A stretch of DNA of 64,000 nt, from assembly GCF_029167105.1 (NCBI RefSeq), contig NZ_JARFML010000005.1, positions 124,001-188,000 on the forward strand, in the 5' to 3' direction. Both the position numbers and the translations under genes were made by a program. How positions within the stretch are numbered: position 1 is the stretch's first letter; each line of letters begins with the position of its first letter. The notes below the pieces were generated by a model. The model ran no database searches, was not told the DNA's origin, and saw nothing but the letters and a program-made list of their open reading frames with translations. This DNA comes from Bradyrhizobium yuanmingense. GTDB taxonomy: Bacteria; Pseudomonadota; Alphaproteobacteria; Rhizobiales; Xanthobacteraceae. This document shows positions 40,080-49,154 of the stretch, in pieces.

Positions 40080-41216
40080 ATGTCCACGTCCACCAAGCGC
40101 TGCTATTACGAGACCCTCGAAGTCGAACGCGACGCCGACGAAGGCAAGCTGAAGTCGTCGTTCCGCAAGCTGGCGATGAAATTCCATCCCGACCGCAATC
40201 CCGGGGATGAGACCAGCGAAGTCAAGTTCAAGGAAATCAACGAGGCCTACGAGGTCCTGAAGGACAAGGACAAGCGCGCCGCCTATGATCGTTACGGCCA
40301 CGCCGCGTTCGAGCAGGGCGGCGGCTTCGGCGGCGGCGCCGGTTTCGGCGCGGGCTTCGCCTCCTCTTTCTCCGACATCTTCGAGGACTTGTTCGGCATG
40401 GCCGGACAGCGCGGCCGCGGCGGCCGTGAGCGCGGCGCCGATCTGCGCTACAACATGGAAATCACCCTCGAGGAAGCCTTTGGCGGCAAGACCGCGCAGA
40501 TTGAGATTCCGGTGTCGGTCACCTGCGAGGCCTGCTCGGGCATCGGTGCCAAGGCCGGCACCAAGCCGAAGACCTGCTCGACCTGCGGCGGCGCCGGCCG
40601 CGTGCGGCAGTCGCAGGGCTTCTTCACGCTGGAGCGAACCTGCCCGGGTTGTCAGGGCCGCGGCCAGATGATCGAGGACGCCTGCCCGTCCTGCGCGGGA
40701 CAAGGGCGGGTCACCCGCGAGCGGACGCTCTCGGTCAACATTCCGCAAGGTGTCGAGGACGGCACACGGATCAGGCTCGCAGGCGAGGGCGAGGCTGGCG
40801 TCCGCGGCGGGCCGCCGGGCGACCTCTACATCTTCCTCTCGCTGGCCCAGCACCAGTTCTTCCAGCGCGACGGCGCGGACCTGCATTGCCGTGTGCCGAT
40901 CTCGATGGTGACCGCCGCGCTCGGCGGCGAATTCGAGGTGCCGACCATCGACAAGGGCAAGACCAAGGTGAAGGTGCCCGCGGGCACCCAGTCGGGCCGC
41001 CGATTCCGCATTGCATCAAAGGGTATGCCGGTGCTGCGGTCGCGCCAGATGGGCGACATGTACGTTCAGGTCATGGTCGAGACCCCGCAGAACCTCACCA
41101 AGAAGCAGCAGGAATTGCTGGCCGAGTTCGAGAAGCTTTCCTCCGGCAACACCCAGCCGGAAGCCGAGGGCTTCTTCGCCAAGGTCAAGGACTTCTTCGG
41201 CAATCGGGCGAATTGA
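40080..41216 (+). CDS. dnaJ: Chaperone DnaJ (Hsp40)
   Basis: DnaJ stimulates DnaK ATPase activity and delivers substrates. The 378-aa protein has the J domain with HPD ('[10 protein letters not shown]'), a Gly/Phe-rich region ('[14 protein letters not shown]'), four CxxCxGxG zinc motifs (beginning 'CEACSGIG', 'CSTCGGAG', 'CPGCQGRG', 'CPSCAGQG') and the C-terminal substrate domain. It is co-oriented with dnaK and followed after 88 bp by pmtA. Confidence 0.98.
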   Translation: MSTSTKRCYYETLEVERDADEGKLKSSFRKLAMKFHPDRNPGDETSEVKFKEINEAYEVLKDKDKRAAYDRYGHAAFEQGGGFGGGAGFGAGFASSFSDIFEDLFGMAGQRGRGGRERGADLRYNMEITLEEAFGGKTAQIEIPVSVTCEACSGIGAKAGTKPKTCSTCGGAGRVRQSQGFFTLERTCPGCQGRGQMIEDACPSCAGQGRVTRERTLSVNIPQGVEDGTRIRLAGEGEAGVRGGPPGDLYIFLSLAQHQFFQRDGADLHCRVPISMVTAALGGEFEVPTIDKGKTKVKVPAGTQSGRRFRIASKGMPVLRSRQMGDMYVQVMVETPQNLTKKQQELLAEFEKLSSGNTQPEAEGFFAKVKDFFGNRAN

Positions 41217-41304
41217 CTCGTCTTGACCGTACCGCCTCCGGCCTATACGTCTTTATGACCATTTTCTGACACGCCGCGGTCCCGCGGTTCCGTCCGGTCC
41301 CGAC

Positions 41305-41904
41305 ATGCCATTGCCATCGTCCGCGCGTGCGTTGAAGAAGCCTCGTCTCGATGACGAGGTGCGCTTTCTCAGGTCGTGGATCGAAAAGCCCTTGCACATG
41401 GGCGCGGTGATGCCGTCCGGCAAGCTGCTGGCGCGGACCATGGCTCATTATGTCGATCCCGATTCCGACGCACCGGTGGTCGAGCTCGGACCCGGCACCG
41501 GTGCCATCACGTCCGCGCTGATCGAGCGCGGGATCGACCAGAAGCGTCTCGTTCTCGTCGAATACAATCCCGGCTTCTGCGCGCTGCTGCGCGATCGCTA
41601 CCCGCAAGCCAAGGTGGTGCAGGGCGATGCCTACCGCCTGCGCGATACGCTCTGGAACGTCTTGAGCGCGCCGGCCAGCGCGGTCGTCTCCGGCCTGCCG
41701 CTCGTCACCAAACCGATGCTGACGCGGCTGCGGCTCATCCGCGATGCCTTCACCGCGCTCGCGCCCGGTGCGCCCTTCATCCAGTTCACCTATGCGGTGG
41801 TGCCGCCGATCCCGAAATCGCTGTCCGGCGTGTCCACAGAGGCCTCGGAACGGATCTGGATGAACCTTCCGCCGGCCCGCGTCTGGGTGTATCGCAAGCA
41901 TTAA
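41305..41904 (+). CDS. pmtA: Phospholipid N-methyltransferase (PmtA type)
   Basis: PmtA methylates phosphatidylethanolamine towards phosphatidylcholine, a major membrane lipid in rhizobia that is important for symbiosis. The 199-aa protein has the N-terminal amphipathic 'DEVRFLRSWIEKPLHMGAVMPSGKLLARTMA', the SAM motif 'VVELGPGTGAITSALIERG' (~58-76) and 'VVSGLPLV', the pattern of the Rhodobacter/Bradyrhizobium-type methyltransferase family. An RNA adenine dimethyltransferase (KsgA-like) is the main alternative, but length and the opening motif favour PmtA. Its position behind dnaJ agrees with Bradyrhizobium gene order. Confidence 0.85.
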   Translation: MPLPSSARALKKPRLDDEVRFLRSWIEKPLHMGAVMPSGKLLARTMAHYVDPDSDAPVVELGPGTGAITSALIERGIDQKRLVLVEYNPGFCALLRDRYPQAKVVQGDAYRLRDTLWNVLSAPASAVVSGLPLVTKPMLTRLRLIRDAFTALAPGAPFIQFTYAVVPPIPKSLSGVSTEASERIWMNLPPARVWVYRKH

Positions 41905-41959
41905 TTCCGCCGGCTCCTCCTTGCGCGGCGGGCTCGTTTCGCCGAACGCATGGGATTGG

Positions 41960-42538
41960 ATGCCAGCTCCCAAGATCCTGATCATTCCCGGCTCGCTGCG
42001 CACCGGCTCGCATAATGCGAAGCTGGCGGCGGTGGCGGCCTACGAATTCGTTCAGGCCGGCGTCGACGTCACCCGCATCTCGCTCGCCGATTTTCCACTG
42101 CCGATCTATGACGGCGATCTCCAGGCCAAATCCGGCGTGCCCAAGCACGCGATCAATCTGAAGCGCATGATCGGCGCGCATCACGGCGTCCTCATCGTCT
42201 CGCCCGAATACAACGCCTCGGTGCCGCCGCTGCTGAAGAACGCGATCGACTGGGTCAGCCGCGTGCACGAGCTGCACGAGGCGCGCGGAGAGGTGTTCCG
42301 CAACCGGGTCTTCGCGCTTGCCGGCGCGTCCCAGAGCCGGTTAGGTGCCGCCCGCGCGCTGCAGGCGCTGCGGCTGATCCTCTCCGCCTGCCACGCCAAC
42401 GTGATTGCCAGCCAGCTCACGCTCGCTTTTGCCGACCAGGCCTATGACGACAGGGACAGGCTGAAGAACGAGGGCGATATCGCCGCGCTGAAGGAGCTGG
42501 TGACGCAGTTGATCGACGTTTCCCAACGCATGATGTGA
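41960..42538 (+). CDS. NADPH-dependent FMN reductase family protein
   Basis: From ATG 41960 the protein is 192 aa. It has the flavodoxin-like NADPH:FMN reductase fold: 'KILIIPGSLRTGSHNAKLAAVA' with the FMN phosphate loop, 'IYDGDLQ' and 'GVLIVSPEYNASVPPLLKNAIDWVSR', which is diagnostic. Members reduce quinones, chromate or azo dyes, or supply reduced FMN; the substrate here is unknown. It ends 6 bp before pyrF, so the two may be co-transcribed. Confidence 0.92.
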   Translation: MPAPKILIIPGSLRTGSHNAKLAAVAAYEFVQAGVDVTRISLADFPLPIYDGDLQAKSGVPKHAINLKRMIGAHHGVLIVSPEYNASVPPLLKNAIDWVSRVHELHEARGEVFRNRVFALAGASQSRLGAARALQALRLILSACHANVIASQLTLAFADQAYDDRDRLKNEGDIAALKELVTQLIDVSQRMM

Positions 42539-42544
42539 GGTGAC

Positions 42545-43255
42545 ATGACGCCAGCCGAGATCGCCCCGAAGGACCGCCTGATCGTTGCGCTCGATCTGCC
42601 GAGCGTTGATGCCGCGGAGGCGATGATCGCGAAGCTCGGCGACAGCGTCACGTTCTACAAGATCGGCTATCAACTCGCTTATGCCGGCGGCCTGCCGCTG
42701 ATCGGCAAGCTTGCCGACAGGGGCAAGAAGGTGTTCGCCGATCTCAAGATGCACGACATCGGCAATACGGTCGCGCGCGGCACCGAGAGCGTCGCCAAAT
42801 TGGGCGCGACCTTCGTCACCGTGCACGCCTATCCGCAGACCATGAAGGGCGCCGTCGAAGGCCGCGGCAGCGCCAGCCTGAAGATCCTCGCCGTGACGGT
42901 GCTGACGTCCTACGACGACGACGATTTGCATGCGGCCGGTTATCGGCTCAGCGTGTCGGAGCTGGTCGAGGCGCGTGCGCAGCAGGCGCAGGTGCTCGGT
43001 GTCGACGGCCTCGTGTCCTCGCCGGAGGAGGTCGGGGCCTTGCGCAAGATCGTCGGCCACCAGATGAGCCTCGTCACCCCCGGAATTCGTCCGGCGGGCG
43101 CGGCCAGCGGCGACCAGAAGCGCATCATGACGCCTGGCCGTGCGATCGCCGCCGGCGCGGATTATCTGGTCGTCGGGCGTCCGATCGTGGAAGCCGCCGA
43201 TCCGAGGGCCGTCGCAGAGGCCATTCAGGTCGAGATCGCAAAGGCGCTTGGCTAA
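42545..43255 (+). CDS. pyrF: Orotidine 5'-phosphate decarboxylase
   Basis: PyrF makes UMP from OMP in the last step of de novo pyrimidine synthesis. The 236-aa barrel has '[10 protein letters not shown]', the catalytic '[14 protein letters not shown]' (the K-x-x-D charge network), 'VTPGIRPAG' and 'DYLVVGRPI'. The DUF1330 gene follows after 21 bp. Confidence 0.98.
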   Translation: MTPAEIAPKDRLIVALDLPSVDAAEAMIAKLGDSVTFYKIGYQLAYAGGLPLIGKLADRGKKVFADLKMHDIGNTVARGTESVAKLGATFVTVHAYPQTMKGAVEGRGSASLKILAVTVLTSYDDDDLHAAGYRLSVSELVEARAQQAQVLGVDGLVSSPEEVGALRKIVGHQMSLVTPGIRPAGAASGDQKRIMTPGRAIAAGADYLVVGRPIVEAADPRAVAEAIQVEIAKALG

Positions 43256-43276
43256 TCAGCAACAGGGAGAAGAACA

Positions 43277-43588
43277 ATGGCAAAGGGTTACTGGATCGGG
43301 CGGGTCGACGTCAGCAATGACGAGGGCTACAAGCCCTATGCGATCGCCAACGGCCCGATCTTCAAGAAATGGGGCGGCCGTTTCGTCGTCCGCGCCGGCA
43401 AGTTCACCACCGTCGAAGGCGCCAGCCGCAACCGCAACGTCGTGATCGAATTCCCTGACTACGAGACCGCGCTCGCCTGCTACAACTCGCCGGAATACCA
43501 GGCCAACATCAAGGTGCGCCAGCCGCACTCGATCGCCGACCTCATCGTCATCGAAGGCTACGACGGCCCGCAGCCGCAGGACGGCTGA
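43277..43588 (+). CDS. DUF1330 domain protein
   Basis: This 103-aa cytoplasmic protein has the DUF1330 dimeric alpha/beta-barrel pattern: 'GYWIGRVDVSNDEGYKPYAIANGPIFKKWGGRFVVRAGKF' and 'RNVVIEFPDYETALACYNSPEYQ'. Its function is unknown; the fold is shared with small monooxygenases and muconolactone isomerase-like proteins. It lies between pyrF and dapB with a clear GGGAGAAG ribosome binding site. Confidence 0.92.
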   Translation: MAKGYWIGRVDVSNDEGYKPYAIANGPIFKKWGGRFVVRAGKFTTVEGASRNRNVVIEFPDYETALACYNSPEYQANIKVRQPHSIADLIVIEGYDGPQPQDG

Positions 43589-43597
43589 GGCTCGATC

Positions 43598-43626
43598 CCG
43601 TCTTAGCCTCCCCTGGAGGGGAGGGT
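43598..43626. repeat. Short hairpin repeat (CTCCCCTGGAGGGGAG type)
   Basis: CCTCCCCTGGAGGGGAGG is a perfect short palindrome between the DUF1330 gene and dapB. A sister copy is at 48447-48476. There is no U-tract. Confidence 0.6.
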
Positions 43627-43706
43627 AAAGGCACGCGTCGCGCGCGTGGGCCTCGGTTGCCGGAACTGCCTCCCCCCGCTACAACGGCCTCGAAGAGGAT
43701 CACACC

Positions 43707-44522
43707 ATGTCCGACATGCGCTTGATTGTTGCGGGAGCCGGCGGCCGGATGGGCCGGGCGCTGGTGCGGGCGATTGCCGAAAGCGAGGGCGCCGTGCTGG
43801 CGGGCGCGCTGGAGGCGCCGGGCTCCGAGCTGCTCGGCAAGGATGCCGGCGTGCTCGCCGGCCTGCCGGCCAACGACATCAAGCTCTCCGCCGATCTCTG
43901 GGCGATGTGCAAGGAGGCCGACGGCATTCTCGATTTCACGGTGCCGGCGGCGACCATCGCCAATGTCGCCATCGCCGCCGAGCGCGGCCTCGTGCACGTC
44001 ATCGGCACGACCGGCCTGTCCGGCTCCGACAATGCCGTGATCAAGAGCGTCACCAACCGCGCCGTCGTGGTTCAGTCGGGCAATATGAGCCTCGGCGTCA
44101 ATCTGCTCGCCGCCGTGGTCAAGCGCGTCGCCAAGGCGCTCGACCAGAGTTTTGACATCGAGATCGTCGAGACCCATCACCGCATGAAGGTCGATGCGCC
44201 CTCGGGCACCGCGCTGATGCTGGGCCAGGCCGCAGCGAGCGGCCGCGGCGTCACCCTCGATGACCATTCCGAGCGCGGCCGCGACGGCATCACCGGTGCC
44301 CGTCGGCCCGGCAATATCGGCTTCGCCTCCTTGCGCGGCGGCACCGTGGCCGGCGACCACAGCGTGACCTTCCTCGGCCCGTTCGAGCGCCTGACGCTGT
44401 CGCATCAGGCCGAGGACCGCATGCTGTTCGCCCATGGTGCGCTCAAGGCGGCGCTGTGGGCGCACGGCAAGAAGCCGGGGCACTACACCATGGCCGACGT
44501 GCTCGGCCTGTCCGACATCTGA
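43707..44522 (+). CDS. dapB: 4-hydroxy-tetrahydrodipicolinate reductase
   Basis: DapB acts in the lysine and diaminopimelate pathway. The 271-aa protein has the NAD(P) loop '[17 protein letters not shown]' (~6-22), '[12 protein letters not shown]', '[11 protein letters not shown]', and the catalytic/substrate region '[24 protein letters not shown]' with conserved His pair and Lys. gpmA follows after 24 bp. Confidence 0.98.
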   Translation: MSDMRLIVAGAGGRMGRALVRAIAESEGAVLAGALEAPGSELLGKDAGVLAGLPANDIKLSADLWAMCKEADGILDFTVPAATIANVAIAAERGLVHVIGTTGLSGSDNAVIKSVTNRAVVVQSGNMSLGVNLLAAVVKRVAKALDQSFDIEIVETHHRMKVDAPSGTALMLGQAAASGRGVTLDDHSERGRDGITGARRPGNIGFASLRGGTVAGDHSVTFLGPFERLTLSHQAEDRMLFAHGALKAALWAHGKKPGHYTMADVLGLSDI

Positions 44523-44546
44523 ACTGAACAACACGGAAAGCAGTTG

Positions 44547-45170
44547 ATGAGCGAACGTCTTCTCGTGCTCGTGCGCCACGGCCAGAGCGAATGGAATCTG
44601 AAGAACCTGTTCACGGGCTGGAAGGACCCTGATCTCACCGAGCTCGGCGTGAACGAAGCCAAGGAGGCCGGCCGCAAGCTGAAGGCACAGGGCCTGGTGT
44701 TCGACGTCGCCTTCACCTCGGTCCTGACGCGCGCGCAGCACACGCTGGATCTCATCCTCGGCGAGCTCGGGCAGGAGGGTCTGCCGACTTCGAAGAACCT
44801 CGCGCTCAACGAGCGCGACTACGGCGATCTCTCCGGGCTCAACAAGGACGACGCCCGCAAGAAATGGGGCGAGGAGCAGGTGCTGATCTGGCGCCGCTCC
44901 TACGACGTGCCGCCGCCCGGCGGCGAAAGCCTGAAGGATACGCTCGCGCGCGCGCTGCCGTACTACGTGCAGGAGATCCTGCCCAGCGTGCTCAACGGCA
45001 AGCGCACGCTGGTTGCCGCCCACGGCAACTCGCTGCGCGCGCTGATCATGGTGCTGGAAAAGCTCTCCCCCGAAGGCATTTTGAAGCGCGAGCTCGCGAC
45101 GGGTGTGCCGATCATCTACCGCCTCAACGCGGATTCGACCGTGGCCTCGAAGCTGGATCTGGCGGGGTAG
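44547..45170 (+). CDS. gpmA: 2,3-bisphosphoglycerate-dependent phosphoglycerate mutase
   Basis: GpmA interconverts 3- and 2-phosphoglycerate. The 207-aa protein has the phosphohistidine loop '[20 protein letters not shown]' (~5-24), '[26 protein letters not shown]', '[12 protein letters not shown]' and '[13 protein letters not shown]'. The ATG at 44547 directly follows a TTG in frame and is the better start. It lies 24 bp after dapB. Confidence 0.97.
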   Translation: MSERLLVLVRHGQSEWNLKNLFTGWKDPDLTELGVNEAKEAGRKLKAQGLVFDVAFTSVLTRAQHTLDLILGELGQEGLPTSKNLALNERDYGDLSGLNKDDARKKWGEEQVLIWRRSYDVPPPGGESLKDTLARALPYYVQEILPSVLNGKRTLVAAHGNSLRALIMVLEKLSPEGILKRELATGVPIIYRLNADSTVASKLDLAG

Positions 45171-45191
45171 ACTTTGCCGCAAGCGCGGTGC

Positions 45192-45302
45192 CGTAGGGTG
45201 GGTTAGACGGCGACTGCGAAAAGCGCAGTCGCTGGCGTAACTCACCACTTCTGTTCTGCGGAAACCAAAGAGGTGGGTTACGCTGCGCTAACCCACCCTA
45301 CG
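45192..45302. repeat. Inverted-repeat element (GTAGGGTGGGTTAG type)
   Basis: CGTAGGGTGGGTTAG at 45192-45206 is perfectly matched by CTAACCCACCCTACG at 45288-45302. Inside is another inverted pair, GCGACTGCG...CGCAGTCGC. It fills the gap between convergent gpmA and the Ada-like gene. A related element is at 52055-52144. Confidence 0.85.
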
Positions 45303-45321
45303 AAATCCTACTGCATCTTGC

Positions 45322-46218
45322 CTACTGCAGCCCCAGCTGCCCGGCCTCCCAGCCCAGCATCGCCTGCTTGCGGGTGATGCCCCAATGATAGCCGGTGAGC
45401 GTGCCGCTCTTGCCGAGCGCGCGGTGGCAGGGCACGACGAACGAGACCGGGTTCTTGCCGACCGCAGCACCGACGGCGCGCGAAGCCTTGGGATTGCTGA
45501 TGTTGCATGCGATGTCGGAATAGGACACCGCGCGGCCCATCGGAATCTTCAAGAGCGTCTCCCACACCCGCACCTCGAAATCGGTGCCGATCAGCACCAC
45601 GCGCAGCGGCTGATCCGGCCGCCACAGTTTTGGATCGAAGATGCGCGCTGCGAGCGGCGCGGTGCCTTCGTGATCTTCCACATAGGTGGCGTTCGGCCAG
45701 CGCCGCGTCATGTCGGCGAGCGCGATCTTCTCCTCGCCGTGATCGGCGAAGGCGAGGCCCGACAGGCCGCGGTCGGTGGCGATCACGATCGCGGTGCCGA
45801 ACGGCGAAGGGTGGAAGCCGTAGCGCAGGGTGAGGCCGGCACCGCCGTTCTTCCATTCGCCCGGCGACATCGCTTCATGGGTGACGAAGAGATCGTGCAG
45901 CCGGCCCGGCCCGGACAGGCCGGAGTCGAGCGCCGCATCAAGGATGCTGGCGGAATCCCTGAGCAGGTTCTTGGCGTGGTCGAGGGTGAGCGCCTGCATG
46001 AAGGCCTTCGGCGTGATCGAAGCCCAGCGGCGGAACAGATGGTGTAGCTCGTCCGGCGTTACCCCGGCGGCATCCGCCATCGCCTCGATGGTCGGCTGCG
46101 CGCGCCAGTTCGCCGAGATGAAGGCGATCGCCCGTCGCACCGAATCATAGTCGCGCAACGCGGCGTTCTGGGTGCCCGGCCTGGCCAGGCGCTGGTCATG
46201 TATCGCAAGGGTCATCAT
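45322..46218 (-). CDS. Ada-like fusion: AraC-type HTH plus O6-methylguanine methyltransferase
   Basis: This 298-aa protein joins an AraC-family helix-turn-helix domain (~25-120, 'TIEAMADAAGVTPDELHHLFRRWASITPKAFMQAL') to a C-terminal O6-alkylguanine-DNA methyltransferase with the acceptor Cys in 'FVVPCHRAL' and 'AVGAAVGKNP'. It lacks the N-terminal zinc Ada domain that senses methylphosphotriesters, so induction by alkylation, if any, must differ from E. coli Ada. The C-terminal domain should still repair O6-methylguanine directly. Confidence 0.94.
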   Translation of the reverse strand: MMTLAIHDQRLARPGTQNAALRDYDSVRRAIAFISANWRAQPTIEAMADAAGVTPDELHHLFRRWASITPKAFMQALTLDHAKNLLRDSASILDAALDSGLSGPGRLHDLFVTHEAMSPGEWKNGGAGLTLRYGFHPSPFGTAIVIATDRGLSGLAFADHGEEKIALADMTRRWPNATYVEDHEGTAPLAARIFDPKLWRPDQPLRVVLIGTDFEVRVWETLLKIPMGRAVSYSDIACNISNPKASRAVGAAVGKNPVSFVVPCHRALGKSGTLTGYHWGITRKQAMLGWEAGQLGLQ

Positions 46219-46272
46219 GACCGGAAATGTAGGGGAGCGGCCGGCGCGAAACCACCCGATTTCCGACTGCGC

Positions 46273-46806
46273 TCAGGTCGCCGGATGATAGGTCGGGCCA
46301 CGCCGAGCGGCGTTGAGAGCCCCGACCAAAGCATTGTAAAAGCTCGCCTTTTCTTCAGGGCCGAGAAAGCCTGCGATGAGCAGGCGGCGGCCGCGGGAGA
46401 TCAGATAGAGGTGCTCGATGCCGTATTCCTCATCGACCTCCTGGTCGAGCCGGACCCAGAGCGGATTGAAGGTCCATTCGGCAACCTGGCCACGATGGCT
46501 GACGCGCCGCACCCGCAATTCCGACGTCGTCACCACGATTTCCTCGCTGGCCCGTGCGGCGCGAAAATTGACCTTGAAGGCCCACCAGATCACGAGCACG
46601 TCGAGACCGAAGAAACCGAGCACCGGCCAAGCGCCCATCATCAGGAAAGCGAGGCCCGTGACGAAGCCGACGGCGCTCAGGAACAGCATCACGGCGAGAA
46701 AGCCGGTGCGGTTCAGCGAGCGGTGCGGCGTCAGCAGCGCAGAGAAGATCTGAGGCTCATCCTCGCTCTCTGATCGCGGCCGCGCAATTTCGTTGCCTGT
46801 GCTCAT
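46273..46806 (-). CDS. DUF2244 integral membrane protein
   Basis: This 177-aa protein has 'FSALLTPHRSLNRTGF' followed by two transmembrane helices (~38-58 and ~62-78) and a cytoplasmic domain with 'RVSHRGQVAEWTFNPLWVRL' and 'GIEHLYLISRGRRLLIAGFLGPEEK', matching DUF2244. Function is unknown. It diverges from nth with only ~22 bp between start codons, so their promoters must overlap each other's coding regions. Confidence 0.9.
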   Translation of the reverse strand: MSTGNEIARPRSESEDEPQIFSALLTPHRSLNRTGFLAVMLFLSAVGFVTGLAFLMMGAWPVLGFFGLDVLVIWWAFKVNFRAARASEEIVVTTSELRVRRVSHRGQVAEWTFNPLWVRLDQEVDEEYGIEHLYLISRGRRLLIAGFLGPEEKASFYNALVGALNAARRGPTYHPAT

Positions 46807-46828
46807 CGTCCATCAGTATATCCCGATC

Positions 46829-47581
46829 ATGGCGAAAATCACCCGCAAGCCGGTGCCGCGCAAAGCGGCGGTGCCGAAGAAAACGGCAAGACCGGTCGCG
46901 ACCAAGCCGAGAGCACCCGCAAAGAAATCACTCAAAGCCACAAAGCCGTGGACGCCGGCCGAGGTCCACGAGGTCTTCAGCCGCTTCCGCAAGGCCAATC
47001 CGGAGCCCAAGGGCGAGCTCGAGCACGTCAACCCGTTCACGCTGCTGGTCGCGGTGGTGCTGTCGGCACAGGCGACCGATGCCGGCGTCAACAAGGCGAC
47101 GCGTGCGCTGTTCGAGGTTGCCGACACCCCGCAGAAGATGCTCGATCTCGGCGAGGAGCGCTTGCGCGACTACATCAAGACGATCGGTCTCTACCGCACC
47201 AAGGCCAGGAACGTGATCGCGCTGTCGGCCAAGCTGCTCAATGAATTCGGCGGCGAGGTGCCGCGCACGCGCACGGAGATCGAGTCATTGCCCGGCGCAG
47301 GTCGCAAGACCGCCAACGTCGTGCTCAACATGGCCTTCGGCGAGCACACCATGGCGGTCGACACCCATGTCTTCCGCGTCGGCAATCGCACGGAGCTTGC
47401 GCCCGGCAAGACGCCGCTGGAGGTCGAGCTTGGCCTCGAAAAGGTGATCCCGGCCGAGTTCATGCTGCACGCGCATCATTGGCTGATCCTGCACGGCCGC
47501 TATACCTGCCTCGCCCGCAAGCCGCGCTGCGAGGTCTGCCTGATCAACGATCTCTGCCGCTGGCCGGAGAAGACGGTCTGA
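46829..47581 (+). CDS. nth: Endonuclease III (Nth)
   Basis: Nth is a DNA glycosylase/AP lyase for oxidised pyrimidines. From ATG 46829 the protein is 250 aa, with a basic Lys/Ala/Pro-rich N-terminal extension (~1-40), the helix-hairpin-helix 'LPGAGRKTANVVLNMAFG' with the catalytic Lys, catalytic Asp in 'VDTHVFRVGNR', and the [4Fe-4S] cluster Cys pattern C-x6-C-x2-C-x5-C near the end. The frame to 46793 would overlap the divergent DUF2244 gene. Confidence 0.98.
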   Translation: MAKITRKPVPRKAAVPKKTARPVATKPRAPAKKSLKATKPWTPAEVHEVFSRFRKANPEPKGELEHVNPFTLLVAVVLSAQATDAGVNKATRALFEVADTPQKMLDLGEERLRDYIKTIGLYRTKARNVIALSAKLLNEFGGEVPRTRTEIESLPGAGRKTANVVLNMAFGEHTMAVDTHVFRVGNRTELAPGKTPLEVELGLEKVIPAEFMLHAHHWLILHGRYTCLARKPRCEVCLINDLCRWPEKTV

Positions 47582-47602
47582 GACAGCGCTGCCTCGGCGC
47601 CG

Positions 47603-48343
47603 TTATCGCACCTGCCGCGCCGGCTCGATCAGCTCGGGCCGCGAGCCTGACAGGCGCTTGTGCATGTGGACCATGAAGGCCATGCCGAAGATCGGTGTCG
47701 CCAGGTTCACGATCGGGATCGAGACGAAGGCGGCGATGAACAGGCCGGCGGTGAAGACGGTTGCGGCATTGTCGCGCCGCATCGCCTTGGCTTCCTCGGG
47801 CGGGCGGAAGCGCATCGCGGCGAGCTCGAAATATTCGCGGCCGAGCAGCCAGGCGGCGGCGAGGAAGAAGATCAGGAAACCGGCGCCGGCGAACAGCACC
47901 AGCGGCAGCGCAGCGAGATAGACCAGGATGGCCACGAGCGCGGTCTTGATGCCCTCGAGCATCGCCCGGCTGAACGGCAGTGCGGTGCCCGGCCGCTCGG
48001 CCGGATAATGCTCGCGCTCGACGATGTCGGCGACGTCGTCGACGAACAGGCTCGCCACCACCGAGGTGATGGCCGGCATCAGGAAGATGCCGCCGAACAC
48101 GACGCCGAGACCCGTCGCGATCGAGACGATCCAGGAGAGAACCTCGATCGAGGAATGCCAGCCCGGCCCGAGCAGGCCTTCCAGCCACACCTCGCCGGAG
48201 GTCGCAAACCAGCTGAGCAGCCGCTGCAAGCCGATCGCCAGCACGACGATCAGCACCAGCGCCAGCCCGATCGACCGCCACAGGATCGAGCGCATCGGCG
48301 GCGAGATCAATTGCGACAGCGCCTTGATGGCGGCATCCAGCAT
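47603..48343 (-). CDS. CysZ/EI24 family membrane protein
   Basis: From ATG 48343 the protein is 246 aa. It has the EI24/CysZ pattern: 'LDAAIKALSQLISPPMRSILWRSIGLAL', about four long hydrophobic segments, 'LPFSRAMLEGIKTALVAILVYLAALPLVLF' and 'YFELAAMRF'. CysZ proteins import sulfate; whether this one does is not shown, and no cys genes are adjacent. It is convergent with nth, with 21 bp between stops. Confidence 0.87.
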   Translation of the reverse strand: MLDAAIKALSQLISPPMRSILWRSIGLALVLIVVLAIGLQRLLSWFATSGEVWLEGLLGPGWHSSIEVLSWIVSIATGLGVVFGGIFLMPAITSVVASLFVDDVADIVEREHYPAERPGTALPFSRAMLEGIKTALVAILVYLAALPLVLFAGAGFLIFFLAAAWLLGREYFELAAMRFRPPEEAKAMRRDNAATVFTAGLFIAAFVSIPIVNLATPIFGMAFMVHMHKRLSGSRPELIEPARQVR

Positions 48344-48446
48344 GGGGGACCCTCTGAGGTAAACACCTCGCGAGAGGTAGACACCCAATGCGGCTTCGGC
48401 AAGGGCGCGGGGGCTGCCCTCGGCCGCGAACGCGGCGCGAGCTCTT

Positions 48447-48476
48447 GCTTACCCTCCCCCTCCAGGGGAGGGTAAG
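48447..48476. repeat. Short hairpin repeat (TACCCTCCCC type)
   Basis: CTTACCCTCCCC and GGGGAGGGTAAG flank a small loop, with outer GCTCTT/AAGAGC bases continuing the pairing. It lies between the cysZ-like gene start and the nikR stop. It is related to 43598-43626. Confidence 0.65.
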
Positions 48477-48505
48477 AGCCGCTACTCTTCCGAGAGCAGC
48501 CTAGA

Positions 48506-48952
48506 CTAATCGTGTCTATGCCCGTGCTTGCGCGTCTTCGCTTGTTTGCTGTCGCCGGTCGGGATCATCACCACGCGGCCGTAGCGCACGCCGCGCTCGG
48601 CGATGATGTGGTCGGCGAAGTGCCTGACCTCCGAGGCCGCGCCGCGCAGCGCCGTCATCTCCATGCAATTGTTGTCGTCGAGGTGGACATGCAGCGTCGC
48701 CAGCGCGAGGTCGTGGTGGCCGTGGAATTCCTGCACCAGCCGTTTCGACAGATCGCGCGCCGCGTGGTCATAGACGTAGACGAGGCCGGCGACGCATTGG
48801 CCGGCCTGCGCGGTGTCCTCGGCGCTCTGCTGCAGGCCGGCGCGCGCGAGGTCGCGGATGATCTCGGAGCGGTTCTGGTAGCCGCGCGCTTCCGCCGCCG
48901 CATCGATCTCCGCCAGGAGATCGTCCTCGATCGTGATGGTAATCCGCTGCAT
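48506..48952 (-). CDS. nikR: Nickel-responsive regulator NikR
   Basis: NikR is a nickel-sensing repressor. From ATG 48952 the protein is 148 aa, with a ribbon-helix-helix N-terminus ('RITITIEDDLLAEIDAAAEARGYQNRSEIIRDLAR') and an ACT-like metal domain with 'EFHGHHDLALATLHVHLDDNNCMEM' holding the His/His/Cys square-planar ligands. A His-rich tail ends the protein. No nickel transporter, urease or hydrogenase gene is in the window; the upstream neighbour on the same strand is copA. Confidence 0.95.
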   Translation of the reverse strand: MQRITITIEDDLLAEIDAAAEARGYQNRSEIIRDLARAGLQQSAEDTAQAGQCVAGLVYVYDHAARDLSKRLVQEFHGHHDLALATLHVHLDDNNCMEMTALRGAASEVRHFADHIIAERGVRYGRVVMIPTGDSKQAKTRKHGHRHD

Positions 48953-48980
48953 CAGGTCCTCTCCGCGGGCGCCGCTCGCT

Positions 48981-49136
48981 CTCACCTCGCCCCGCTTGCG
49001 GGGAGAGGTCGGAATTTAAGCGTAGCTTGAATTCCGGGTGAGGGGGACTCTCCGCGACTCCAATTCTCACCGTGATTGCGGAGACAGCCCCTCACCCCAA
49101 CCCTCTCCCCGTAAGAACGGGGCGAGGGAGCGCACC
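48981..49136. repeat. Composite palindromic intergenic repeat, copy near nikR
   Basis: Left arm CACCTCGCCCCGCTTGCGGGGAGAGGTC, a spacer with the inverted pair GGAATTTAAGC...GCTTGAATTCC, the core GTGATTGCGGAGACAGCCCCTCACCCC and a right arm CTCTCCCCGTAAGAACGGGGCGAGGGAGCGCACC. It lies between copA and nikR on the minus strand and would be transcribed if they share an mRNA. Confidence 0.8.
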
Positions 49137-49154
49137 TTCCTTGCCGCGGTACAT

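Noticed and set aside
43548..45248. 566-residue minus-strand frame over dapB and gpmA
   Set aside because: It is antisense to two clear enzyme genes and translates the repeat at its 5' end; no motif is recognisable.
45192..45302. Terminator between gpmA and the Ada-like gene
   Set aside because: The element is a 111-bp inverted repeat without a U-tract and recurs elsewhere, so it is listed as a repeat rather than a terminator.
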